Of a DNA stretch of 64,000 nucleotides, positions 22,200-40,351 are shown one piece after another. Within the stretch, counting starts at the first letter, position 1; each line of letters begins with the position of its first letter. Origin of the DNA: Ascaris suum (Eukaryota; Nematoda; Chromadorea; Rhabditida; Ascarididae); assembly GCA_013433145.1 (NCBI GenBank), contig CM024178.1:992001-1056000 (forward strand), written 5' to 3'. The notes under the pieces were generated by a model, which saw only the letters and a list, made by a program, of their open reading frames with translations, did not search any database and was not told the origin of the DNA. The translations under genes and the position numbers were made by a program.

Positions 22200-22890
22200 C
22201 GAACTTTTTGTTATTTTATCGCAAAATTTTGTCAAGGATTTATCGATTTTCCACAAATTTCGTCAAACTTTTCAAAAAAAAAAAAAAGAAAAAAAATTTT
22301 TTTTGAGTTCTTTCAAATTCTATCAAAAAAAAATCCTCTTAAATATCCATCAATTTTGCCAAAGATTTATCAATTTATTTAAAAATCTGATATTTTATTT
22401 TTTTTTTAAATTTTATCACATTATCTGAATATTTTGCTAAGCTCTTTTGAATTTTCCAAAGTTTTTAGCAAAAAAAAAAAAAAAAAATGAAGAGTTCACC
22501 TAATTTTGTCAACTCACTCCGAATTTCGTTACTTTCTTCTAAATTTTTATTTCTTTTATTTTCTCCAAAAATTCTATGATATTCCTCCGAAATTTACTAA
22601 TTCACCTTCTTTTAATTTTCTTCACTTCTTCAATGTTTTGTCAAATTCTTCGAGCGTTTTTTCATTTTCCTGTCAATTTTATTAGATTCATCTAAATCAT
22701 TACAATTTCTTCTGAAATTTGCTAAATTCTTTGAAATTTTTTTAAAACAGCCGCAAAATTTATGGGTATTTCCTCCTTGATTTTGTTAAGTTATAGCTAG
22801 TTTTGTCAAATTTTTCCAAGATTTTCTTATTTGTCCTAAATTTTCTCAAGTTATGCCGAATTTATTTAGGTTTATTTGAGCTCTATCAAC
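22200..22890 (+). repeat. Diverged T-rich minisatellite, period about 21-22 bp
   Basis: About 30 loosely conserved units with consensus near GAATTTTGTCAAATTCTTC follow each other. The clearest run is 22495-22890, with words such as CCGAATTTCGTTAC, TCCGAAATTTACTAATTC, GTTTTGTCAAATTCTTCG and AGTTTTGTCAAATTTTTCC at near-regular spacing. Poly-A and poly-T runs interrupt the left part. Identified by eye; the exact copy number is uncertain. Confidence 0.6.
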
Positions 22891-23478
22891 TTACTTTCTT
22901 GTCAAACAACTTTTTTATCAAAAACTTTTCTATATCAGACAAGTTTCTCTGGTAACAATTTGCCCATAAATGATGAAAATAAAAAAATTCCCTGCGATCT
23001 CAACCGTTTTCATTTGCAAATTATAAACGAATGAAGCAACCGTTTAAATATGAAATTAATTATTTCTGCATTTGTGATCGTCATCGCTGCATATTTCTAA
23101 TGAGATCGTTGTGCTATCGATTTGATTGACCTCTCAATTATTTAATAATTTTTGTAATTCTAACAAATAGGTACGTAATTGAATTCATAAGAAATATTTA
23201 TATACTACATTAATATTGAATAAAATAGAGTTTTTCTTTGAGTCAACATTTTTTTTAACGCATTGATGCACATCTATTGATGAAAGATTGCTTTAAAAAA
23301 CACTCATAGGTCATTTCTGTTCATCGAAGAGACATTCTATTTGTCACTAGTTTTCAATCATATTATTTATATTGCTCAAAAGGGAATATTTTTTGAAGAG
23401 GAAGAATGTGTCATTGGCACGAAATATTTGTATAGTATACAAACGCATACCATAAATACATCCCCCAAAGAACGATAT
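22891..23478. other. AT-rich gene-poor sequence
   Basis: No gene, RNA or ordered repeat is recognised. Confidence 0.4.
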
Positions 23479-23533
23479 ATCAGTACTGATATGAAGTGTT
23501 GATGGTGTGGTTAAGCACTTCAGTGATAGTTAT

Positions 23534-23617
23534 ATAGTTATATTCCACTGATAGTGTTAAGCACTTCATGTCAGTACTGATATGAAGTGCTTAACACTAT
23601 CAGTGGAATATAACTAT
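23534..23617. repeat. Perfect 36-bp inverted repeat (hairpin)
   Basis: The arms 23534-23569 and 23582-23617 are exact reverse complements over 36 bp, with a 12-nt loop (GTCAGTACTGAT). A partial, imperfect copy of the same words (TCAGTACTGATATGAAGTG, GTTAAGCACTTCA) lies just upstream at about 23479-23531, giving a nested palindromic cluster. Confidence 0.95.
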
Positions 23618-26584
23618 TTACAAGGTGACAGGAAGTGAGGAAAGAAAATATTGTTTAGGTTTAATAAAAATGTGAAGAGATTTCTTTGTTAGACAGAATG
23701 TTTGCTTTACGGACAGATGAGTTTAGTACTCATTTTAGTGAGATAAATGGTAGAGTATGGCCACCCATTTTGTCGTCGAAATTGACTTGGCTATTTTCCA
23801 TATCTGAGAAATATCTCCTTGAAAGACCTGTGTTCCAAGGATACACCTGAATGTACCTATGAAACAGATGCTCCTGTAAAAGAGCTGTGAAAGAAAAGAA
23901 CGATTCAAGCAGAAATAGCGTGAGATCAACGATTCATTTGAAGCATTCAGCACTATAGAAGTGCAAGATTTGATGCAGTATTTCATTAAGCATCGCTGTC
24001 GACGTCCTTTTCATCATAAGACAGAGAGGCATTGATCGCTTTCGATCCTCTGAAAGGAAGTGACATTTTATGCTTTTCTTAGTAGACGTTGGATGTCTTA
24101 GATCAGAACCTATATGTAATATTTCTTGAAGATTTTAATGCGCAAAAATTTAATGCGCAAACCTATATGAAGATTTAATGCGCAAAAATGCGCAAAAATA
24201 CTCAGAAATTTTCCTCATTTTTTGAGATTCTCAGAAATTCTCCTTTTTCTCGAGAGTTTTCGTATTTTGATCTTCATTTCCTAATGTTTTCCAAATCGAA
24301 ATATGGTTTTTCAAGAAGCACCGCAGAAATTTTTGCAATTTTTTCTTGTGCAATGAGTCTTCTAGATACGGAGTAGTGGAAAGGTTGACAAAAGGCGAAT
24401 TATTCTTCTACGATTACACTAGAGACGTTAGAGACAACCCGGAAAACGCATGACATTTATAGTAAATTGTGGATCATCCTGCAATATCTCAGCAAATTCT
24501 GTATATTTCGCGTGGATATACCATGTTTCTTCTGTGTTTTTAGCATCATCTATTCTATTATCTTTTACCAATCTTTCTTAGACAGAAAGTGATCGTTTAA
24601 TGCGTTTTGATGAAACGATTATGCTTGAAAGTGTTTTGCTGCCTCACCAGGCGATACTCCCAGCAACTCTTCTCTTTGTTGGTCAAATTTATAGAATAAA
24701 TAAATTTTAATTTTTTTAAAACCCGATAGCTATTTCTCTGGCTATTCATTAATAAATTCGAATCACAATAAATAAAATTACTTCGTAGAAAGGTAGAAAG
24801 GTTGGGGATATATTACCGATCTGCGATCGAGTTTCACAAAGAACAAATCCTTACGCGCTTTTGCCCGTCCTAAACCCCGTCACATGTCCATTCTGAAAAC
24901 ATTCAAGACATTCAGTGAGAAATAACGATCATCCGAGGATCATTTGCATTATTGCACTCCTTCATATCGTCTCTCCAAGAAAACTGAAATATTACCGCAT
25001 ATTAGATTGACAGAAAGATATTAGAAATAAATGCTGTATTAATTGCGATATCAATGTACATTTACTTCATCCAGAAAGACAACCGCTTTTGACTTTTCCG
25101 GAAATCATCAACCCACCAAAAGAGTCACCCTATTCACCTCATAGCAACATCAACCGACCGCTATTACAACCTTATCGAAGTAAATATCTATGTCGATTTG
25201 TCATTCTTCATTATTATGATAATCAATCGTTAATTTGCTTAGTTACTTTATTGCATAATGCATTTTATACGAAACTTACAAAAATTTTATGCAAAAATTT
25301 TTTTCTGCAACATAACGCATAATGCTTCGATATTTTTGAATATATGTGGAACATAACACCCAATGGATAATGGAAACAATCCACACTGTTAGTTGATTTA
25401 ATATTTTGTAGAATAACATTGATAAAAGAACGAATGAAAAGCAATAAAATATTAATTATTAGGGCAAGGGAATACATTAAAAAGAGAACTTGAAAGCAAA
25501 ATCGACGAGATTGTTTCCAGAAGAAGCGTTCTCTCCGAGCAAAGTTCATGGATGTAGTATCGGAGGAGTTTTTCTGATTCTTCTCTGATTCCTTTCATCA
25601 TTCCGCAGTTAAGTTTTAGCATTTTCTTCAAAATTTTCCAGTGATGTAGAAAAAATATTTACTGTCCTTATCGCTATATTCGGTTAATTATGTCACATTC
25701 ACCTATGAATTTTACAAGTCTGCAAATTTTGCAAACAACTTTCTTCGATCAACGAACCGTGCGAACTCATGAAAATCCAAGAACTTCGAGGATATTATTA
25801 AATCTGAAATAAGTGCTAACAATTTTTCTATGCCATCTAATGTACGGAACAAGGAGGTTGATGTTCATTTGAGAATGTGATGAAGAGCACAAAACGTATT
25901 GACACGTAGTTATTTGTCTTGATTGCGCAACGGGTATCGTCGATGAGAGAGAAACAAGTTCTGTCAGAGTTTCTTTTTTTTTTTGCCGCAATGAAATTCA
26001 CTTTCCTTTCAAGTCTTGTCTATCGAACCCCCACTTGCCGGAACACTTCTATTCTGTCGGATGCTTTGAACCTTATATGACATCATAATTAGGAGATATT
26101 GCTTAACAGAATCTGATGATTGCATGCTATATTTCCGTCAACGATCATCGACAAAACTCATAATAATTCGACGATGTAAGTTTAATAAATCTTCTATATT
26201 TTAGTCATTTATTTACCCCCTTTTATATCTTGCTTAACGGCAACAGGCGATTCTTATTCTAATCGCAGCTTTGATTTGATGATCATTATGTGGACATTCG
26301 GCCATTATGACAGATTTTTGCCATAAATTGCACTGATTTACTGCTCTATATAAGGAAACATTTGATGTCTTTGGTCACTCGTAGGAGTCACTATGTAAAT
26401 GACCAAAAGCATGAGATCTTAGTGACTGAAAAGAAAAGAAAAATACCAACAACGAAAGCGATCCATAAAGGTCGAACAAGTGGTGATAATATCGATCGGT
26501 GATTAAGATTAATTTTCCTCATTGACTAAGAAAGTGAAAAAAAAATTTATGATCAAATTTTCTGAATAAACGTGAATATAAAAA
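23618..26584. other. AT-rich gene-poor sequence
   Basis: No gene is recognised. A short cluster of repeated AATGCGCAAA words sits at about 24138-24200. Confidence 0.4.
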
Positions 26585-26800
26585 TAATAAATATAATAAT
26601 GGTTTTATATAATATAATATAATAACATTATATAAGATGATATAATATAAATAATAATATAATAATAATTAATATAATATAAATAAATATAATATAATAT
26701 AATATATATAATAATATAATAAATAATAATAAAATAATAAATATAATAAATAATAATAATAATAAATAATAATAATAAAATAAAAATAAAATAAAAATAA
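26585..26800 (+). repeat. Low-complexity A/T array (ATA/AAT units)
   Basis: About 215 bp almost free of G and C, built of TATAA, ATAATA and AAATAAT units. The - strand open frame across it (26628-26891) is a by-product of the composition. Confidence 0.9.
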
Positions 26801-28240
26801 TGGTTTTTTTAACGGCAAAATGATTTCTATTGTCGCATTTGAAAACTCTATATTGTCGCATTAAGCTGCAATGCTGTCGAACATTCGCCAAACTTCAAAC
26901 GATCGTTTTGAAACATATAGTGATTATTCTCCGCATCCATCATGGTAATGATATGGTAGCTTTTTAATCACTGGCATGTCGTTCACTCCACCGTATTCCT
27001 CTGATTACACTCTTCCACCTCTGGTCGAAGCAAAGCATTCTTTTCAAGCTTGACCTAATCATGCCTTCCAATCCATAGCTGAGTACGTAACAAAGCTATA
27101 GAATAGCCGCACAGGCGCCCATTCATTCCTACGTCTTCCGCTTCTCCCTCGTCTTCTTATCGCTCTCTTCGAGAATCACAAAGCCCTTTTTGTTCAATCT
27201 CATTGCTACGTTTCAAATTTTATGCATTATAGATCTGACTGTCCTGTAGGTTCTTTTGCCATGAAAGGCTATGGAATTGCTTTCATCGGACGTAGACATA
27301 CGTAATTCCTCTCCCCTCTCTTCTTAATTCGAATTGAATGAGTATCTCCTAATTGGGAAATTTTTTGCAAAAGTATATATGGTCTAGAAATTCTGAACAG
27401 GCCCGAACGTAGATGGGTCATACATATAGCAGTTAAAAGAAAGACAAAATTGTAACTTTGTCAGTAAAAAATTTAGCAATCAATGAATCTTCGATGAGTG
27501 GCAAATCTTCATTGAAGGCTACAATTTTATTAATATAATATTCGTTAATTAATTATAAGATCGTTAGATTCAAATGTTACGAAAAAAATCACAAAAAAAA
27601 ACTTCCTATAAACTTCCCGTTTAATTGCAATTTCCTTTAAGTTTATTTTAAATTATGTTTCTGCAACATTTTTAGGCTCTATGAGAGAAAGACAAATGCA
27701 ATCTTCATTGGTTTTTTTTTTTACTCGACTCCTTTCCAATCCTATGTTCAAGCAAAGAGCATCGACATAAAACTGAAATTAAATGACGGATTTTTTTCTG
27801 GCCCAGTCATAAATGTTTACTGTTTAAATGAAAAAAAATTGAGTAAGTAAAAAATTGAGCAGAACTTGTTCAATTAGTGACGTTCAAAAAAAAAAAAAAT
27901 CAACAAATCAAGGTTATTCAATGATAAATGAACAAATTGATATTCGTTTAAACTAACTAAATAAATGATGAACACTATTCTTTATTGTATTTATTCATTG
28001 ATGATTTATTCTTATTAAAATATTCTGAAGCGGGAAAATATTCATAAATTTTGTGAGCATAAGCAATAAAAAAAAAAAGAGTAAAAACGCTCATAAACTA
28101 TATTTTTTAAAAAACATTTCTCTCATATTTCTTTCTCTTGCCTAGTTCATAATATTGTTACGGCTACTGGTATTTGTTTTAGAGATAGATAGAACTTTGA
28201 ATTAAAATATATCGTTTCCAAATCGGGATTCCACTTTCAT
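26801..28240. other. AT-rich gene-poor sequence
   Basis: A somewhat less AT-rich patch at about 26980-27330 contains a 24-codon - strand frame ending near 27123, too short to call. Otherwise nothing is recognised. Confidence 0.35.
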
Positions 28241-28267
28241 TTGTTGTTGTTGTTGTTGTTGTTGTTT
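28241..28267 (+). repeat. (GTT)n microsatellite
   Basis: Nine consecutive GTT/TTG units, followed shortly by a (TC)n tract at about 28277-28293. Confidence 0.95.
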
Positions 28268-29341
28268 TGTTTTTGTCTCTTTCTCTCTCTCTCTTTTTTT
28301 TTTAATCAGCGACACACTTTGTGATCGCCAATCAACCGATTTTTCGATTTCATTTCAAATTCGAATTAATCGAATGCTTTGAATCGTATGAAAATAAATA
28401 AATAAATTTTTAGTGGAATATTTGCATATGCGATCGTATTAGCCAAATTATGAATTCATCGCTAAGCAAAAAAATTTTTTTTGATTAGTTAGTTGTGGAA
28501 GTGATCTGATAGCATGCGAAAATATCATATCCATGCTAGCTTATCCGGGGTGCATTTTATTGATGACATCTGCAGGCGACATCGATCTGCATGGAAAAAT
28601 AGATATTAGGGTCACTAAATGAATTTAATTTGCAAATGAGATGCTATAATAAGTTAAGAGTATAGGACAAGTAGCAAGTGTGTAAGAGTAAACGAAAAAA
28701 GTTGAGGTATACCATGCAGGCAAACAAATCCTCTGACAATGCCCCATGTTTTGATGTGTGAAGATTACAACTTCATAGGTAATGGATTCTTTAGTTGCTT
28801 AACTAAACGTCTATCAGCATGAGTTGTGGAGTAAATGTCATCCATGATTTCAAAGTTGGATTTTGTAACAGATGATATAGATATTGGTCAATAATCAATA
28901 ATCGATCAAAAGGTCACTAATCCATCCACAAATAAACCCCTGAAATTGATTCTTTGATCATCTGCTGAAAAAAAGATTTCATCTGATTGCATTTGGGCAT
29001 TTTTCAATCTACAATTAGAGTGAGATATGAAATTCGATGAAGAAACTGCGAAATTATGCATTAAACTCAATCAGGACATATTCGAAATGAACGCTAGCAA
29101 TGAACAAATATCCAACTAATAAATTTCAACTTCTTTATGCCTAATATGCTTGTCAGCGCTAGCCATTCGTTTGGTGAACAAATTGCGCATAAAAGACGCA
29201 CATTTTGCTAGAGAGATCGTCCTTCGATTGAAGTAAAATAAGCTGCCTATAGATGCATTAAGGCAGATCAGATCACATTTTCGAACATCACATCTCGGTC
29301 AGAAAAACATACTCAAGCGGACGTTTAATATAAAGTAAAGC

Positions 29342-33488
<4,147 letters not shown>

Positions 33489-33793
33489 ATGGCTGGCTAT
33501 TATAACGTCTTTCGAATAATTTATTCAAACGTGCTCATTTTGTTGACACTCTTTGCCACTATGGTGCAAACTGTCCATTATTCAAGCGAACAGATGAGGA
33601 ATGCTTGTGGACCAAATAAAATCACCCTTAGTTCGATTTATCCGGAGCACATGCTCACATTTCCTGCCGATGAAGTTGACGATACGACAATCTTTCATCA
33701 TAGCGGACGATCTCAAGGCAATACAAGTGTCAATTCGCCGTCAAATCACTCGACAGCCATCAATTTTACGCCTGAAAATGGATATTTATATAG
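33489..33793 (+). CDS. Secreted/membrane protein, first exon with signal peptide
   Basis: ATG opens a frame of 101 codons that ends at a GTATTT donor. The N-terminus has a hydrophobic stretch (NVLILLTLFATMVQTV, residues 15-30), a likely signal peptide. It continues with ACGPNKITLSS, a Thr/Asn-rich segment carrying N-glycosylation sequons (NTS, NHS, NFT), and GYLY. The last two bases AG complete an Arg codon in the exon at 35237. The arrangement CG...NGYLYRCQW resembles the start of a CUB domain (first cysteine, then C-x-W). Family assignment is inference; extracellular location is well supported. Confidence 0.6.
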
Positions 33794-35236
33794 GTATTTT
33801 TATTTAATGAAAGTTTCGAAAGGGTAAACAAATTTTATCGTCTAAAAATGGAGCCGAGTCTGCGGTTATGAGGAGATCATTCGACATTTTCCGAGTTTTT
33901 TTTTTGCGTCATAGAAATCAAAGTAGAACCATTTATTGTATTCTGAGTTATGCGGATCGAATCATTCTCTTCCTTCTGTCCCCGCCTCTGTACCTTCCTG
34001 CCAAATAGGAGTGCTGAAACGATTTTACATCAAATTTCCAAAAAAATTTGCAAGAATTTCAAGAAGGCTCCATCGATTCACTAGCATTTAGTGGCATTCA
34101 TTCCATCGTTCACACTTGCAACCACATCTATATTAAGAACTTTATCTATAGAGGAATTCGTGGATAATCGCCTCTGTTGTCGTTCTTATCTGCAAGCATA
34201 GGCTACCGAATATGCATAATTCGAGCGTTCCACAGTGGCATGATGGCCTTTTCTACGTGAAGTTGGCGAAATTTATTGCCGTATTGGAAGCTATTTAATC
34301 ACTATCAGCGTTCTATCTACAACTTTGCAGCAATCCATTGAAAAAACTCCAAATTCCTGGATGGCTCTAGAGACCATTAGGGCATCGAAATTTCTTGCAT
34401 TCGTTGCATTTTTATTTTCTAAAGAGTAATTTTCCCCTCAATTCATCTCTATATATGAAATTGCTGTCAAATTTTGTAAGAAATTTGCTTCATAAAATTT
34501 CATAGTCAAATTTTTTTTTTTCGTATGGAAGTCAAAAATTTAAGAGTACTATCATTTAAAGGTGTAATTTCCTATAGAGCAAAATATTGCTGTTTAAAAG
34601 AATGAAATTGGCTGATTGCCAATTTTTTTCTCATCACAAAATTATTGCCAACTGTCGAATAATTTTAGCTAAAAAACATACTAGAAGAAGAAAAAGAAAA
34701 TCACAAAAAATTGATTTCAGCACTAATCACTTTTTGATTAAATTATCGATATATATAGATAAATGGACGGAAAGCGATTTGCCTTTTTGAATAAATTTGC
34801 GATCCTACAATAAAACCTATGAGACCATCTTGAAATAGACCCTGAAATCGTATAGGCGTTGATTAAAAAAACTATTTTCGTTTTTATAAGCCATCTCGAT
34901 CGTTTTGATTTCTTTTCTGTTTTCCTAAAATCTAAGAAAAAAAAATATTTTATTTTCTTGGAAATTTTTTCTTTTATTTTTATCAAAATTCGTTGTTTTC
35001 CTTACTCATTTAATGATTTCTATCAGCGTATATATTTTCATCATTTACATGATTTGTTTCATTCGTTACCTTTCGGAACGTTGGTTATGGAAAATCGTAT
35101 CTATCATCATTTAATTTTTTTTTTTTTTTAAAACTATTTTACTCTTCTCGTTGACGTATTCTCAATAAGAATTTTATTGATATGGAATAATTGTTGTTTA
35201 GGAAAGCATATCTATTAAACGGAAATTATTTTGCAG

Positions 35237-35350
35237 GTGTCAATGGGTGATAACGACTGAATCAAATCACGCTATATCGGCCATTTTCGATTTCAGTTCC
35301 GAGGATGGGTATATATTGAGCGCCGAAGATGATTTCGGATTTATCGATAA
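35237..35350 (+). CDS. Second exon of the secreted protein, CUB-like segment
   Basis: After TTTTGCAG one base completes Arg, then 37 codons encode CQWVITTESNHAISAIFDFS and SEDGYILSAEDDFGFID, ending before GTTAGT. CxWxI followed by an alternating hydrophobic strand (ISAIFDFSS) is the CUB first-half pattern. The phase agrees exactly with the preceding exon. No convincing next exon was found, so the domain is incomplete here. Confidence 0.6.
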
Positions 35351-37428
35351 GTTAGTAGAGTTTATAATTTTTCTCTTTTTCACACAAACATATCTCATTT
35401 AATAAATTGAAATATATTTATGCCTTTATGTTTTTGTATAAAATTTCTTCTTAAACTTGAGTATTTTATTTTCTAAGTAGTCAGAAAAAAAATTTTTTTT
35501 TCTTATTTATTTCCTAATGTTTTCTACTATTTATTTTCTAAAAATCGAAAAATTTCTTGAATTATTTCTCTCTAAAAAAAAACTCCAAAATCCATTAAAA
35601 AAATACATTTTATTCTGAATAATTTAAATTTGGATAGCTAATATTGCGAGAGAATAAAAAGTTTGCCTATAAAAATAAGCAATAGTGTTGAAAATAATAT
35701 CGGCAATAAATATTATTATTTATAATATATTTTTGCTAGTAATAACTACTATTATACTAACTTAGAAAGAATAATATTTGCTATCTATGTTATATTTTCT
35801 ATACGATTTTCCACTCTATTCAACTCTATTTTATAATAATTTCGAAAATTTATTTATTTTTGGTAATCTTTTATAAACTATTAAAGCAACAAAAATTTCT
35901 ACTCTTTTCGTAAGCTCAGCACAATAAGAAATAATCCATAGCGCTCAATCGTTGACATTCTTGCTCTAATTTGTCAGATTCGCTTGTCTCTTGTCTTATC
36001 ATTCGAAGTATCATGTTGCATCCTGAATGAGGTGATAAATAACTAAGAGAACAAAGTGCATGATTCAAAAAGCTTGACTTGTCTATGACGTCAATTTCAT
36101 CTATGATTTCTTAGCTTTAAGCGCATTCAATCTTGATAGCGCAATAATTTGACAGCTTGATGCTCTTTTAAAGCATTCTTCAGATGCATTTGTATTTTTC
36201 GCTCACTTTCCATTGCAAAAACCAATTCATTAAAAATCGATTCATCCAAATCGTGGAGTGCAGCTTATTATGAGCATGCTAATTTATTCGAATTTCCTCT
36301 GTGCAATTTTCCCCACTCCTTTTTTTGAGCTCATCTATCTTTTATTGATATGAGTGAATTTTGCGTGTGCTTGCAAATTTGCATTTGCAAAGCGCATTAT
36401 TGATAACATAGCGTTTACGTTTGTGCACACATTCTGGGTGCTGCCTATTTGCATATGTGCTGTTCAACTAGGGAATCACTAAAACCATCACCATCTCAGA
36501 AGCTATTGACCATGATGAATACATATGACATTTTTAATGTTCACCTATCGCTATAAACGAATGTTATAGATGTTCAAAAATGCTATAAAATTTGCATGCA
36601 TTTCATCGGATTTTCTTCACAAACCATTTGATTTGCAAAGTAAATAGAGAAGCATACTAGAGGAGTGGATGATGTTCGCTTTTTTCAACCTTATCAATCA
36701 GTTTCGGCTCGCTTTTTTCAACACCATAAAATAATAGAAATACGCCGCCTTCATATTCTATGCCGCCTTATCGAGCGATATCGAGCGGTAATGCAGCGTT
36801 CATATTCTAAGTGATCGATTCGTTAATATAAGCAATCTGCGAAGGACACATTTTCTGATGTTCGGAGTGGTGTTTAATGAAAATCAAGTCGATGTAAGAT
36901 GCGCATAAATTTTTTTTATCAATTCTAAATATTCATAAATCCTCCAAAGTTTATAGTTCAACGTCAGGAATAGTATAGGAGGTTATGCTATGGTATGCGC
37001 GAGACTCACCAAATTTTGCATCGCTATCCAAAGTAGTTCTTTAGCAGAAAGCATTCGGTGGATAAACAAGTGTAGACGCACACACCAACACGGTCATAGG
37101 CGATGACGCAATAATGAGCTTTGCAATAACAAATTTATGAGAGATAATTCTGTGTGTTAGGCATGCTTGCAGTAGCTGGTCCCTCTCGTTTACCCTTCCG
37201 GTGCCAAACAGCTAAAAAAGCCGGGCGCGCTCGTCATCTATGATTATATGTGCCCATAAAAGTGAGTGAACAATATGATTGGCCCTTTTCGGTAACTGGA
37301 GATGAATTTTGACAGCCGAATTTTTCATAAGAAGTTAGCTATTCATAAATGATGTCATGTATTATAGCTAACTTCTTTAGTCCGACTTATAACCCACTTC
37401 CAACTATCGCTTTTGATGACCGATGAGA

Positions 37429-37505
37429 CCATTGCCCGCATATGGGTGCGAACGTGAGATATTCCGCTTTCCATTTGAATGCTGTACCCGCTGAGCTATG
37501 GCAAC
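37429..37505 (-). repeat. tRNA-like element (SINE-head-like) 2
   Basis: Read on the - strand, a perfect A box (TAGCTCAGCGGGTA) follows GTTGCCA, and the 3' end GGGCAAT can pair with GTTGCCA over about six bases as an acceptor stem. The anticodon loop is too long and the B-box region (ACGTTCGCACC) is degenerate, so this is a relic rather than a tRNA gene. Words shared with the element at 59541-59610 include GCTCA-CGG-TAC and ATCTC/TTCC-GTTC. Confidence 0.5.
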
Positions 37506-38182
37506 CAACTACACGTGCGATTATTTCTTGCTGAGGTTGCGTTAATTCATTAATAGTTTTGAAAAAATCGTTTCTGCTTTCTGCGATGTGCAATCCAACC
37601 TGCTTTGGGAAATTGTGCTCCAATTTCGAATTTCACCTTTTAATGCTTTATATAAGTGGATTCTCTAATATACCCGAAAATTTCCACAGATCGAAATTCT
37701 TCATTCATCGAGAATGTTGGAGAAGCCTTTTACTCTAATCATTATTTCACTACGCCCTTAAATGACTTCATGCACTCGTTCGTCCGCTGTGCTTTTGCAC
37801 ATTTCGCTTGCATAGACACCTTACTATAAGTCAGCTGTGAACAATCATTGATCATTATAATATTTCAACTGGCCATTTATCATTATGTTTTGAAGAGTTT
37901 GCTTTTCTCAATTGTTGATGGCCGACATATATCGAGGGTTATTCAGAGCTATTTTTGGGCAATATTAATGCCCAGCAGATTGTGTTGTAATCCTCGATGG
38001 TCGCACTTCATATATTTTTCATATGTGAGGTTTCCTGTCAATTGCAAGTTGAAAACTACCTATCTTATAAACAGTGATGTAAGATAGCTGCTGCATATTC
38101 AAGCGCTGAGTCGACGGTTGTAACGACTGCTGATGAAACAAGGGTTCGTACACAAAAATTCCTTGCTCTCTACATCGTTGGG

Positions 38183-38298
<116 letters not shown>

Positions 38299-39336
38299 TT
38301 GAGATGGAAACAGTCAGTATGTTATTGATTGTTTGTGTTGAAATAATTGTTTCATACTCTCATGTCCTTCAACAAACCAAGAGCACTTTCTATTTATAGC
38401 GAACTTGCACGGTGCTCTGCTATCAGATAATCTATAATAGCGATAAAAGAGTTCATTTCCGGTAGCTAACAAAATTTGTGTCTTATTATGAATGCAAAGA
38501 AAATTTTCTGCTATATTAGCGCTGTTATAATTACTATTGCTATTGTTTATAATTATTCTGTTGATGTTTATTACTCTCTTTTCATCAGTGATACCTCTTT
38601 GGTATTGCAACTACGATAATCTCATTGGCCAGATGCCATTCTTAAGCTGTTTTTTTTTGAGACGAAAAAACGACAGATATAAGTTATAAAATATCCATGG
38701 ATGAATACCCATTTTTGACGTATATTAGTAATGCTATGAAAATATTTTAGGCGTTATTGGTCAACATAACTGCAGAAGAGTGAAAATTTGCATAAAATGT
38801 GATTGAGCGGTTTGCTGACTACATACGAAAATAATCCCTCACTAAATAGCATCCGCTGAGATTCGTTTTTGTTTTGGCAATTCGATAGGCGAGAGTCGAA
38901 ATGTGGTTGTTTGCAAAATAGCCAGTTGTAGAGAATAAATACACATTATCAGGCGTTTTTAATTTATTTTAAATTTATTTTAATTACTTTTAATTGTAAT
39001 CTACTAAAGAGAGCGTTGACGTAGATATAAATCGGATGGTATTCAACATACTCACGAAATTTCTTAATCCTTGAGCAAATTACTGCATTTCAAACAGTTC
39101 AATACAATTGATTCAGAGAACAATTCCAATAGAACATCCATTTTTGAAAATAATTTTCAGTATATTTTCTTGAATAACTGTCTTTTATTTCTCAAAAGTG
39201 TTTTAACTTTTTTAAAGGCTCTTATCAGTAGTTTTTTTTTTCATTTTTTAGTGTTTTTTATTCTGATCAATAGAGCAAAAACTTGCTATTCTATATCACT
39301 CACTATAGATGATTATCGCTCGTATTGAAAATGTTC

Positions 39337-39364
39337 GGGAGGGGGAGGGGATGGGGGAGGGGGA
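39337..39364 (+). other. G-quadruplex-type G runs
   Basis: Five runs of three to five G separated by A or AT (GGGAGGGGGAGGGGATGGGG and onward). This matches the G3+N1-7 quadruplex pattern on the + strand. Confidence 0.75.
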
Positions 39365-40167
39365 GTCATAGTCCACTGTGGCTAAAAGGCAGCAGGAAGG
39401 AATTAGTGGAGGAGCGAATTTACGCTCCATGTTGCGTTGGTCTTGACTAGAAAAACTTACGATTTTTGATGTCATATGTCTTTAAGGTACACAGACGCTC
39501 TACTTGATAAAAACCTATAAACAATTGTCATATGATTTCAGTGCGGTATTTTAGAGAGTGTTCTATAAATTTGCTTCAAATTTATAATATTTTCAAATGT
39601 CACATAGTATAAATGTTTTTCCTCATTAAGCTATGCATCTTGCATTATATGCTCTCATCGCAATAGAAATTTGACTTGAACAACATCTCCAACGCTTTAT
39701 ATTATACATCATTTCATTGTCGTCAACTAGCTTAAGAAGGAAACACATATTTGCATATTGGAGTTATCTCATTTTACGAGTGAAAGTGAGTCTATAAATT
39801 GTATATTGCGGTATTGCGATATTCTAAATAAATTCATTTCGTTTTATTTAATTTCAATTCATTTTAATTTCGTTCTTTAAATTCCCTTGATAATTCAGTT
39901 GAAATAAGTGCTCTGTTCAAATGAAATAAGAAAGCATACTCTGTAACTAGTAGTTTTTAAAATCTTTCTTTCACTTGCCTAGTCAGATGACCTAGATAAA
40001 CAAGTAAATATTGCACTTGCTATTTCAATTGCTATTTCAAATCTTTTGCGTTTGCTTGGCAGTCTCACCTATGCGTCTTTTTCTATTTTGCTTCCAACCA
40101 TTTTAGCCATCTCAGTGTTTCATAAAATAACCATCAGAGGCTATATATTCTATAAATAAATAAATGA

Positions 40168-40351
<184 letters not shown>

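Noticed and set aside
27123..27198. - strand 24-codon frame MRLNKKGFVILEESDKK...
   Set aside because: Too short, preceded by an in-frame stop, and without a convincing acceptor.
36184..36330. Open frame after TTCTTCAG fitting the phase of the CUB-like exon at 35350
   Set aside because: The acceptor lacks a pyrimidine tract, the peptide does not resemble the second half of a CUB domain, and open runs of 50 codons occur by chance here.
37950..38030. Short frame reading CVVILDGRTSYIF with a GTGAGG donor, suggestive of the CUB CxxDxVxIxDG motif
   Set aside because: It is closed by a stop just upstream, the only available acceptor is poor, and the phase does not join to the exon at 35350.
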